From a bacterium (lineage in GTDB: Bacteria > Patescibacteriota > Saccharimonadia > Saccharimonadales > UBA4665): a stretch of 17,111 bases of DNA. Positions 1 through 5,959 of this stretch are shown here, piece by piece; position 1 is the stretch's first letter; every line of letters starts with the position of its first letter. The DNA lies in NCBI GenBank assembly GCA_021846765.1, contig JAJZWH010000014.1, positions 1-17,111 of the forward strand. The letters run 5' to 3'. A program made the position numbers and the translations under genes. The notes under the pieces were generated by a model. That model was not told the DNA's origin, did not search any database, and saw only the letters and a program-made list of their open reading frames with translations.

Positions 1-293
1 AAAGCACCATCGTCAGATATGGTTAATTTTAATATATCACCTTGAACTAATTTAGACTTAGAGGCATAGTTTGCTGGCACTGGATATGTTTTACTATCGC
101 TACCCACCATATTTTGACCATCAAAAACACCTTCAATGACTTTACCTAAAGTTTCTTCTCTAGATATTGGGGCTATTTTTTCGTCATCACCAACTAAGCT
201 GACTAATAATTCACTGGCGGCTCCTAAATTAGTTTCCGCCTCTCTTATTAGCGACCTGAGTCTTTTAATTTGTTTTTCTGGTATTTCTGGCAT
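1..293 (-). CDS. Conserved small protein, N-terminal part (runs off left edge)
   Basis: About 97 codons are visible from ATG at 293 and the frame stays open to the window edge. The start is supported by GGGAG four bases upstream. The protein begins with a charged, probably helical segment (MPEIPEKQIKRLRSLIREAE, residues 1-20). A more globular part follows with EGVFDGQNMVG (residues about 54-64), YPVPANYASKSKLV (about 70-83) and GDILKLTI (about 85-92), which reads like a small beta domain. There is no signal peptide or membrane segment. It resembles, from memory, a small protein of unknown function that recurs in Patescibacteria genomes, but I could not check that. It has its own promoter at 338-366 and follows rplL in the same direction, with a terminator between them, so it is probably a separate unit. 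No function is proposed. Confidence 0.75.
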   Translation of the reverse strand, partial: MPEIPEKQIKRLRSLIREAETNLGAASELLVSLVGDDEKIAPISREETLGKVIEGVFDGQNMVGSDSKTYPVPANYASKSKLVQGDILKLTISDDGA

Positions 294-337
294 TTTCTCC
301 CGCCTCTATGGATATTTGTCTAGCGACAGTTACACTT

Positions 338-366
338 AAATTATCATTATTACTATTTATTGTCAA
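338..366 (-). promoter_or_regulatory. Promoter of the left-edge small gene
   Basis: On the minus strand there is a perfect -35 TTGACA (366-361), a 17-bp spacer and -10 TAATTT (343-338). TGA directly before the -10 makes an extended -10. The predicted start is near 331, giving an mRNA leader of about 38 nt before the ATG at 293. Confidence 0.7.
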
Positions 367-373
367 AGTTTTC

Positions 374-382
374 TGTGGATAA
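374..382 (-). promoter_or_regulatory. DnaA-box-like 9-mer
   Basis: The minus strand reads TTATCCACA, an exact match to the consensus DnaA box. It lies 8 bp upstream of the -35 of the left-edge gene in an AT-rich spacer. It is a single box, so it is better read as a possible regulatory site or a chance match than as an origin. Confidence 0.35.
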
Positions 383-439
383 ATCTTTTTTATTAAAAAA
401 ATTAAGTTAGTTTTATATTAACATAACTATTGGTCATCT

Positions 440-475
440 AAAAACCGCTGCTAGTTTTTTCTAATAGCGGTTTTT
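440..475 (-). terminator. rplL terminator, symmetric
   Basis: A 10-bp inverted repeat, AAAAACCGCT and AGCGGTTTTT, encloses a 16-nt loop and is flanked by A and T runs. On the minus strand it ends in TTTTT and lies about 28 bp past the rplL stop, as expected for an intrinsic terminator of the rplJL unit. The A/T symmetry means it could also work on the plus strand. Confidence 0.85.
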
Positions 476-502
476 AAATGAAACTTTGGTATTTTTTATT
501 TT

Positions 503-877
503 TTAGGCAAGCTCGACTGTCGCTCCGGCTTCTTCTAGTTTTTTCTTGGCTTCTTCAGCTTCTTCGGTTTTAGCCTTTTCTAAAATTATTTTAGGGGCGC
601 CATCTACTAAAGCCTTAGCTTCACCCAATCCAAGATTAGTGATATCCTTAACTGCTTTAATGACTGCTACTTTTTGTGTACCGGCTTCTTTTAGAATAAC
701 ATCGTATTCACTTTTAGCTGCTTCTGCAGGTGCTGCTTCGGTTGTTGGAGCAGCTACTGCTACTGCAGCAGCAGCTGGTTCTATGCCATATTTTTCCTTT
801 AGTAAGTTACTTAGTTCGTTTACTTCTAGTACGGTCATTCCTACTAGCTCTTCAGCTAGTTTTTCAATATTAGCCAT
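503..877 (-). CDS. rplL: Ribosomal protein L7/L12
   Basis: This is the ribosomal stalk protein that recruits and stimulates translational GTPases. It forms dimers anchored on L10. The 124-aa length is normal. The N-terminal dimerisation part covers residues 1-33 (MANIEKLAEEL, LEVNELSNLL). An Ala/Pro-rich hinge follows at about 35-55. The C-terminal factor-binding domain runs from about 56 to 124, with the conserved segments KVAVIKAVKDITNLGLGEAK and LVDGAPK, ending in KKLEEAGATVELA. The ATG at 877 has AAGGAG seven bases upstream. It lies 25 bp after rplJ in the same transcript and is followed by a terminator. Confidence 0.98.
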   Translation of the reverse strand: MANIEKLAEELVGMTVLEVNELSNLLKEKYGIEPAAAAVAVAAPTTEAAPAEAAKSEYDVILKEAGTQKVAVIKAVKDITNLGLGEAKALVDGAPKIILEKAKTEEAEEAKKKLEEAGATVELA

Positions 878-902
878 TTATTTATATCTCCTTAGTTATT
901 AA

Positions 903-1424
903 TTAATTAGTCCTAGCCTGTAAATTGGCTAGTATATTTGGTAGTTGACTGCTGACACTGTTAATGATTGAAGTCATTGGTGACCCTAGAAGCGATACTA
1001 CTGAAGCAATTAGTACTGGCTTGCTTGGTAGCTCAGACAAGGAAGTTATCTCTTCTGCGTCAAGCCATTTTCCTTCAGGAGTGATCCCTCCTACAAACAA
1101 TAGGGTCGGATTAGTTTTAGCAAATGCTGCTAAACTTTGAGCTGGTGCTATTTCGTCTTCTTGATTGAAAGCGTATGCAAGCATACCTTCAAGTTGATCC
1201 ACTGGAACATTGTTCAGATTATCCGTTTGTTTTAATGCTTGGATAACCAGACGATTCTTGACGACCTTAACTATCGTGTTGTTTTCTTTGGCTTGTGATC
1301 TTAAAGCCTGCATGTCTTTGACGGCAGTACCTTTATATGAAGCTACTACTGTCATCTTGGAGCTTGCCAGTAGATTTTTTATCTCATCTACGACGGCAGC
1401 TTTCTTTTCTTTAGTTAGGGGCAT
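903..1424 (-). CDS. rplJ: Ribosomal protein L10
   Basis: L10 is the base of the L7/L12 stalk and binds 23S rRNA. The 173-aa length is typical. The N-terminal rRNA-binding domain shows MPLTKEKKAAVVDEIKNLL, VVASYKGTAVKDMQALR and KVVKNRLVIQAL (about residues 52-63). The C-terminal helix that carries L12 dimers is the Ser/Asn/Leu-rich tail (INSVSSQLPNILANLQAR). The start is supported by AAAGGA upstream of the ATG at 1424. The gene is preceded by an L10-type leader with an intrinsic terminator, and in other bacteria the L10-L12 complex controls its own operon through this leader. It is followed by rplL. Confidence 0.98.
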   Translation of the reverse strand: MPLTKEKKAAVVDEIKNLLASSKMTVVASYKGTAVKDMQALRSQAKENNTIVKVVKNRLVIQALKQTDNLNNVPVDQLEGMLAYAFNQEDEIAPAQSLAAFAKTNPTLLFVGGITPEGKWLDAEEITSLSELPSKPVLIASVVSLLGSPMTSIINSVSSQLPNILANLQARTN

Positions 1425-1505
1425 ATATTCTTATCCTTTCGCTAGTTTTTCACTATCCATCCATTAGGTATCGACCTTTAATAGACCTAGTTAGTTGGAG
1501 AGTTA

Positions 1506-1634
1506 GTTGCCTTTAAAAAAAACTTTGGTAGTTATTCTTACCAAAGTCTTGTATTTAAGTAAAGGATAAATCAGTTATTTAACTGACACCTAGGCGACAT
1601 TTTCAAGGATATTCCCGTCGCTGTCTTTGGCAAC
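1506..1634 (-). promoter_or_regulatory. L10 leader: structured attenuator upstream of rplJ
   Basis: The transcript from the promoter at 1644-1672 enters a structured leader. Reading the minus strand, the elements are: TTGCCAAAG (1633-1625); stem arm GACAGCGAC (1625-1617); its partner GTCGC-CTAGG-TGTC (1598-1585), in which GTCGC and TGTC pair with GCGAC and GACA while CTAGG bulges; hairpin TCAGTT-AAAT-AACTGA (1586-1571); and the terminator at 1547-1515. The asymmetric bulge with the AGGTGT segment is like the L10 leader RNA known from other bacteria. TTGCCAAAG can pair over 9 bp (one G-U) with CTTTGGTAA, the 5' arm of the terminator (1546-1538), giving an antiterminator. In Bacillus subtilis, rplJL is known to be autoregulated by L10(L12)4 through termination. 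The same mechanism is inferred here. Confidence 0.75.
1515..1547 (-). terminator. Leader terminator (attenuator) before rplJ
   Basis: The minus strand shows ACTTTGGTA, an 8-nt loop, TACCAAAGT, then a run of seven T. It lies about 90 bp upstream of rplJ and downstream of the only good promoter, so it cannot be the end of another gene visible here. It is best read as a conditional terminator in the leader. Confidence 0.85.
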
Positions 1635-1643
1635 TTAAGTTTT

Positions 1644-1672
1644 ATACTAGCAGAGATTTATGGGTAATGCAA
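1644..1672 (-). promoter_or_regulatory. rplJL promoter
   Basis: The minus strand has -35 TTGCAT (1672-1667), a 17-bp spacer and extended -10 TGC-TAGTAT (-10 at 1649-1644). Transcription should start near 1637, just before the L10 leader. The architecture is almost the same as the rplK promoter at 9200-9228. Confidence 0.8.
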
Positions 1673-1843
1673 AAGTAATTGCTTAATATCTTCAACACCA
1701 GCAGAAATATAATATGATGTCGCATTGTACTAAACACTATCTAGTACTTGAGCTGTTATTTTATTGTTCTCGTTAACTTTGATTAAAGAACAAAATTAAT
1801 AATTAATACAATTATTTGTAATTTATTTGATATATTTAGGGTT

Positions 1844-2017
1844 TTATTGATCTAGATGTGTAATTGCTACTTGACCTAGGCTATTTTGAGCAGTAACAGA
1901 CTGTTCGTCTGCTGCTTTATCAGTATTACTCAGCAATTCAGGATCAATACCCGAATCTAACCATTTGATTATTTCAGCTTGACTAGCCTTTATGGCTGGT
2001 TGAGGTTTTTCTTGCAT
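1844..2017 (-). CDS. Small unknown protein, 57 aa
   Basis: This short reading frame runs from ATG at 2017 to TAA. It has GGAG eight bases before the ATG and a good upstream promoter (2102-2131). The protein is acidic and soluble, beginning MQEKPQPAIKASQAEIIKWL and ending GQVAITHLDQ, with no membrane segment or cysteine. The first part (residues about 12-20) looks helical and the rest is low in hydrophobics. I do not recognise it. It is transcribed away from the 189-aa unknown gene at 2214 and towards rplJ, from which it is separated by about 170 bp without a clear terminator. The RBS and promoter make it a credible gene, but its size leaves doubt. Confidence 0.55.
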   Translation of the reverse strand: MQEKPQPAIKASQAEIIKWLDSGIDPELLSNTDKAADEQSVTAQNSLGQVAITHLDQ

Positions 2018-2101
2018 TATCTCGACTCCACACTGTTTAGTTAAAATTAATGATGTTTTTAAGGATAGTTAAAAGTAGTACTATCTGTATACCAAGGAAT
2101 A

Positions 2102-2131
2102 TGTATACTCCTGAAGATGTCATCTTGTCAA
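2102..2131 (-). promoter_or_regulatory. Promoter of the 57-aa gene, with inverted repeat in the spacer
   Basis: The minus strand has a perfect -35 TTGACA (2131-2126), an 18-bp spacer and -10 TATACA (2107-2102). The predicted start near 2095 gives a leader of about 78 nt. The spacer contains the inverted repeat AAGATG-T-CATCTT (2114-2126), placed where a repressor could block the polymerase. The operator reading is an inference. Confidence 0.6.
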
Positions 2132-2166
2132 ACTTTATAAGTAATTATTTTGTGATCTATGTCATA

Positions 2167-2195
2167 TTGACTTATATTATATAAGTTAGTATTAT
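2167..2195 (+). promoter_or_regulatory. Promoter of the 189-aa unknown gene
   Basis: The plus strand has -35 TTGACT (2167-2172), a 17-bp spacer and -10 TATTAT (2190-2195). The predicted start near 2202 leaves only about 12 nt before the ATG at 2214. It faces away from the promoter at 2102-2131, and the two -35 boxes are 35 bp apart. Confidence 0.65.
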
Positions 2196-2213
2196 TTAAC
2201 GCGGTTTACAAAA

Positions 2214-2783
2214 ATGAGCATAGTTGATCATGGTGAAAAAATTAAAGGACTAGAGAATAATCCAGGGACAGGATACCTTAATGCTTTAATTCATAGAGCT
2301 AAAGATGACTTTGAACGAAATTATTCATTATTAGCCAGCAGAGATCAAATTGACAATTTATCCTGGGATGATATTTATATTCAGCTATTAAGAAATAGTG
2401 GAGAGGAATTTAAAGCAGCAGATTTTATGTCTTGCAAATTTTTAAAATGGATTCTAGAGAGTATAAATAATCAAGATGGTAAGAATATTCATGTTCCAGC
2501 TTTTGATTGTTTTTATCAAAATGTCAATGACAGTCTAAGATATCATTTTAATTCATTGAATATTTATAATGGACATTATGATTGTGCATTATTTCCGGAT
2601 ATAGATTGGTCTAATCAACAAGCATATCAACAGTTTAGATTTGACAGTGGTAAGTTAGAAGAACTAGGTATCCTAAAAGATCCTGGTAGTTCTTTAGTTA
2701 CACCAGTATCCTGCGGATATCTTTTCAATGATCAAGGACAGGAAATTAGTGGACTCGTTTACCAGTTTGGGACTATAGTTTAA
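2214..2783 (+). CDS. Unknown protein, 189 aa
   Basis: I do not recognise this protein. It is soluble, rich in Asn, Asp, Tyr and Phe, and has no signal peptide, membrane segment or P-loop. The N-terminal half looks helical (LNALIHRAKDDFERNYSLLA, about 22-41; FLKWILESI, about 76-84). The second half has aromatic segments such as PAFDCFYQNV and YNGHYDCALFPDIDW. Four cysteines sit at about residues 74, 99, 124 and 167, and the first three are exactly 25 residues apart, but without CxxC pairs. The C-terminal part (TPVSCGYLF, SGLVYQFGTIV) looks like beta strands. No Shine-Dalgarno precedes the ATG, and the promoter is only about 12 nt upstream. The gene is convergent with tmk-thyX, 18 bp away. It may be lineage-specific. 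Confidence 0.75.
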   Translation: MSIVDHGEKIKGLENNPGTGYLNALIHRAKDDFERNYSLLASRDQIDNLSWDDIYIQLLRNSGEEFKAADFMSCKFLKWILESINNQDGKNIHVPAFDCFYQNVNDSLRYHFNSLNIYNGHYDCALFPDIDWSNQQAYQQFRFDSGKLEELGILKDPGSSLVTPVSCGYLFNDQGQEISGLVYQFGTIV

Positions 2784-2801
2784 TAAGTCTTCCTGTAGGT
2801 T

Positions 2802-5156
2802 TTAATTAGTTTTAGTTTTTTTAGTTAATAATGACAGCTTAAATTGACTATAACGTTCCGCTGCCAATCTATTTAATTGTGGGTCTTCGTTTTTGTTGAT
2901 GAATTTCATCTGCTGGGCTATTAAAGGATGAACTTCAGCTACTTTATCGTGCATCTCTTTAATTAATTTGCGATAACCTGGATGTCCTTGAGGAGATGTT
3001 CGTAATTCGTGAAGATGAAATGCTTCTCGCGCATTATAGGTTATTTTCCAACGCATTCTATGACCGAGTAAGGTAGCGTATTGTGCCTCTTCATAATATC
3101 CTTTGGATTGTAGATAGCTGTAAAGTTCAAGACTTAAATCGAAACATTTTTCAAATCTATCACTTAGTCCGGCATCTTCTACTAACTTGGGTATTTCATA
3201 TCCATATCTTGGAGTTAATTTTTGCCATTGTAAGTCGTCAACTATACGATGACGTTGTAAATCACGAAATATGCCGTAGTCTGTAATTAAATCCCAGCTA
3301 TAATGAATTTTTTCTAATGCTCTTCCTGGACGATGGCGGCGGTTTAATCTTTCTCCTGTATAGGTTTGAATAACTTGGACTTTTTCTTCGTAAGACCAAC
3401 TATTTACTATTTCTTTAATTGTTTTTAGAGGTAGGTTGGTATACTCGTAAAGCATGTCAGCTACTAAATCGAGTTCATTACGTGGCCAGAAGTCAACCAA
3501 AGTTATACTTTCGCTGGATTGTGGTGGAAGATTAACATCAAGTAAGCTATTAGTTAACGATTGCATAGATTTATTAGTAGTTGCTCTATAAGCAGTAGTA
3601 GCACCTCCTCGATCGGGCTTATCTGCTCTTTCTAGAAACATTGGAATTATTTGACGAGCTTGCTTGAGTATTGCTTGGCCGGTTTGTTGGGCTTCTAGTG
3701 ATGGATCACTTAATAAATGGATAATTAAACTTTCGATTGCTTGACCGGATGCAAATATGCCAACAGTAGATGTTGTGGCCACTGGCAATAGAGCCCTGAC
3801 GGCATCACAGGCTTGGGCTCTTATTGCAGACTTAAAAGCACCATCTTTTTGTTCATTTTTTAAATCGCTCTTATTGGCTATATAATCTGTTAATTGATGA
3901 ACTAGCTGTGAATAAATATTAAATATTTGATCAATAGTTTTTTGGTAATGTTTTTTTGTTTGACTATCTAAATTATCTGGCGTGAAATATTTGTATTGAT
4001 CATTTTTATCTTTTTTATCAAAGTAAATATAGCGAGTCGATTGTTCTAAGTAAGAGGCTAGTCTACCCCATTCTAACTTTTTAGTTAATAAGTTAGAGGC
4101 TTGTTCTACAACTAAATGAATGCCTGCTAACTGTTGAACCGAGTCGTCTCCGTAAGCAGTGATAACTCTTTGCAATAAGCCTTTGTCTTTTTCTTGATTG
4201 TTAGCAAATTCATCTAATAAGATTAACCTCATATCATCTCCTCGACGACTGAGTCTGGCCATTGCCGCGGCTATTGTTGGAGGAGAGAGATAATTAGTAA
4301 ATGCGTAGACATTGCCATCTACGTCAGTAACTGCTTGCTTTAAGTATTCTTTGCCTTGTTTGGTAATTGTAGTTTCTTTGCCAGACTTTATAAGATAGTT
4401 TATAGGTTCTAGTTTATCTTCTGATTTGGTTGGACTACTATTTTCTTTATTGGCTATTTCTATTATCGGAGGTTCGGTGTTGATCATTTCATCAATTTTT
4501 TGAAGATTATTAGATCTTGTTAGTGCCTTACGAATACTAAGTGTCTTAGATACTTGCTTCCATATTTCATCGGCCACGTATTCCATAGGTTTATTTGCAA
4601 AAATAATTGGCAACCCTCTTTGATTGGCTTCCCATAAATATCCTGAACGTACTCTTTCTAAGAATGCAGCGTCAAGATTATCGAAACGATCGCCTTCATT
4701 ACGCTGAGCTAATCTTTGCATTAATAGCGATACTGGTGCATCTAAAATTATAGTCAGATCTGGTTCTATTCCATTAACAGCAAAATTAATAATTTGAGTA
4801 ATGGTGTTGTAATCTGGCACGTCTCCTCGCCCATAATATTGTACAGCTAGTGTAGTTAAGTAATTACGATCTACTAAACAAATTACTCCTTGTTCAACAC
4901 TTTGTTTAATTACCTGTAGGGATTGTGAGCGGGCAGCATTATATAGTAAAACTTCTGTATTAGTGTTCATTGGAAAGCTTGGATCTTGAGTCAGATTTCT
5001 GATCGCTCTGGCTGTTAGGTCGCTTTGAGAGTCGGGTTCTCTTAGGGTGCGTACAGGCAATCCTGCAGCTTGTAATTTTCTAGCCAATTCTTGTACCTGA
5101 GTAGTTTTACCGACTCCTTCAGGTCCTTCTAGGACTATATACTTGCCGTTATTCAT
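2802..5156 (-). CDS. dTMP kinase fused to tandem ThyX-like thymidylate synthase
   Basis: This 784-aa protein joins two steps of dTTP synthesis. Residues 1-205 are a complete thymidylate kinase (dTMP to dTDP): P-loop GPEGVGKT at 11-18, TLREP at 37-41, DRNY at 96-99 and the lid region QRNEGDRFD at 151-159. A charged linker (about 206-265) follows. The rest looks like two ThyX (FAD- and folate-dependent dUMP methylation) related repeats. Repeat 1 (about 266-540) holds WGRLASYLEQSTRY at 363-376, which aligns without gaps to the ThyX motif RHRxxSxNExSxRY but with RH replaced by WG and N by L. Repeat 2 (about 550-760) has RDLQRHR (631-637) and LTPRYGY (647-653), with three extra residues between the RHR and RY parts. 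The gene starts inside the end of the dCTP deaminase gene (8-bp overlap), so the two are probably translated together. That it is an active synthase is inferred. Confidence 0.9.
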   Translation of the reverse strand: MNNGKYIVLEGPEGVGKTTQVQELARKLQAAGLPVRTLREPDSQSDLTARAIRNLTQDPSFPMNTNTEVLLYNAARSQSLQVIKQSVEQGVICLVDRNYLTTLAVQYYGRGDVPDYNTITQIINFAVNGIEPDLTIILDAPVSLLMQRLAQRNEGDRFDNLDAAFLERVRSGYLWEANQRGLPIIFANKPMEYVADEIWKQVSKTLSIRKALTRSNNLQKIDEMINTEPPIIEIANKENSSPTKSEDKLEPINYLIKSGKETTITKQGKEYLKQAVTDVDGNVYAFTNYLSPPTIAAAMARLSRRGDDMRLILLDEFANNQEKDKGLLQRVITAYGDDSVQQLAGIHLVVEQASNLLTKKLEWGRLASYLEQSTRYIYFDKKDKNDQYKYFTPDNLDSQTKKHYQKTIDQIFNIYSQLVHQLTDYIANKSDLKNEQKDGAFKSAIRAQACDAVRALLPVATTSTVGIFASGQAIESLIIHLLSDPSLEAQQTGQAILKQARQIIPMFLERADKPDRGGATTAYRATTNKSMQSLTNSLLDVNLPPQSSESITLVDFWPRNELDLVADMLYEYTNLPLKTIKEIVNSWSYEEKVQVIQTYTGERLNRRHRPGRALEKIHYSWDLITDYGIFRDLQRHRIVDDLQWQKLTPRYGYEIPKLVEDAGLSDRFEKCFDLSLELYSYLQSKGYYEEAQYATLLGHRMRWKITYNAREAFHLHELRTSPQGHPGYRKLIKEMHDKVAEVHPLIAQQMKFINKNEDPQLNRLAAERYSQFKLSLLTKKTKTN

Positions 5157-5862
5157 AAATCATTCCATTAATTTTTTTAGGTAACGTTCTTTGATCTTTA
5201 TAGGCTTTAGGCAGCATCATGTCTGGAGACCAAGTTTTGATAATAGTCTCAAGGTCGGTACCTTGTTGGTATTTGCCGCTAAATCCATTGTCTCTTCCTT
5301 GCCCGTAGTTACCCTCTACTTCTCCTGTTTGATGAAATATGGCCTGAGCTATTCTTTCACCAACTGGCAGTACTACTGTTTCTCTATTGTTCAAATTATA
5401 TATCTCTAGTGTTAAACGATTAATATATCCAGGATCTACCCAGCCTGCGTCAAAACATACAGCGACACCGTTGCGTCCCCAACTTGATCGAGATTTTAAT
5501 TCGTATGCTCCAGGTGGTTTGATACCGAAAAATTCGTGAGTATGAGCGAGTATACGTTCTCCGGGTTTTAGACTAATTACAGGATGTTCTGGAGGGATAT
5601 TTTTCAATAAAGCCATGCCGTTTTGTTTGCACCAATCTTGATGTGCCATAGCTTTATATGGACCATCGAAGTATCTTTCTATATCTTCTTTATTGAATGG
5701 GTTATAAATAGTTCTTTCGTTCGTTTTCTCGATACGATAAAAGTAAAATCCTAAAGTTACATCTAAGCTAGCATGGGCTACATATTTAGGATCGTAAGGT
5801 AGGCATACGATATGACCTTCGTCTATGGCTTGACGTATTTGAATATTGCTATAGACCGACAA
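5149..5862 (-). CDS. dcd: dCTP deaminase-like protein (dUTPase superfamily)
   Basis: The protein probably deaminates dCTP to dUTP, feeding thymidylate synthesis. Trimeric dCTP deaminase/dUTPase signatures are visible: ASLDVTLG (31-38), ELKSRSSWGRNGV (121-133), DAGWVDPGY (138-146), the TLEIYN segment (151-156) whose Glu corresponds to the catalytic Glu of Dcd, and LPVGERIAQAIF (165-176). At 237 aa it is longer than E. coli Dcd (193 aa), with an insert at about 45-95 and a C-terminal tail. The start is TTG at 5862, with GAGGG eight bases before it. The next in-frame Met is at residue 72, inside the domain, so the TTG start is favoured. It is the first gene of a two-gene unit whose stop overlaps the tmk-thyX start (ATGAATAA). 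Whether it also hydrolyses dUTP cannot be told from sequence. Confidence 0.9.
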   Translation of the reverse strand: MSVYSNIQIRQAIDEGHIVCLPYDPKYVAHASLDVTLGFYFYRIEKTNERTIYNPFNKEDIERYFDGPYKAMAHQDWCKQNGMALLKNIPPEHPVISLKPGERILAHTHEFFGIKPPGAYELKSRSSWGRNGVAVCFDAGWVDPGYINRLTLEIYNLNNRETVVLPVGERIAQAIFHQTGEVEGNYGQGRDNGFSGKYQQGTDLETIIKTWSPDMMLPKAYKDQRTLPKKINGMIYE

Positions 5863-5889
5863 CCTTTAATCCCTCAATTAATTAAGGCT

Positions 5890-5919
5890 ATTTTACTCAT
5901 TTAGTTGCTAAAAAAGCAA
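5890..5919 (-). promoter_or_regulatory. Probable promoter of dcd / tmk-thyX
   Basis: The minus strand has -35 TTGCTT (5919-5914), an 18-bp spacer and -10 TAAAAT (5895-5890). The inverted repeat TTGCT-AAAAA-AGCAA (5905-5919) overlaps the -35. The predicted start near 5883 leaves about 20 nt, including the GAGGG site, before the TTG start. Confidence 0.5.
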
Positions 5920-5959
5920 ATGTAAAAACTACTACTACTCAACTCTTTTTTTGTATACA

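Noticed and set aside
136..339. Plus-strand open frame opposite the left-edge gene
   Set aside because: The minus-strand gene has an RBS and a strong promoter, while the plus frame has neither and overlaps that promoter.
361..430. Replication origin around the DnaA box
   Set aside because: Only one box is present, with no dnaA or dnaN gene nearby and no cluster of boxes beside the AT-rich stretch.
546..902. Plus-strand open frame opposite rplL
   Set aside because: It is the Ser/Ala-rich complement of the rplL alanine hinge and domain; rplL is certain, and no RBS supports the opposite frame.
1727..1747. Inverted repeat GTACTA / TAGTAC in the intergenic region
   Set aside because: Only 6 bp with a 9-nt loop, no T run on either strand and no link to a promoter; too likely by chance.
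1764..1820. Hairpins TTGTTCT/AGAACAA and TACAA/TTGTA as terminators of the 57-aa gene
   Set aside because: The stems are short and AT-rich and are not followed by a clear T run on the minus strand.
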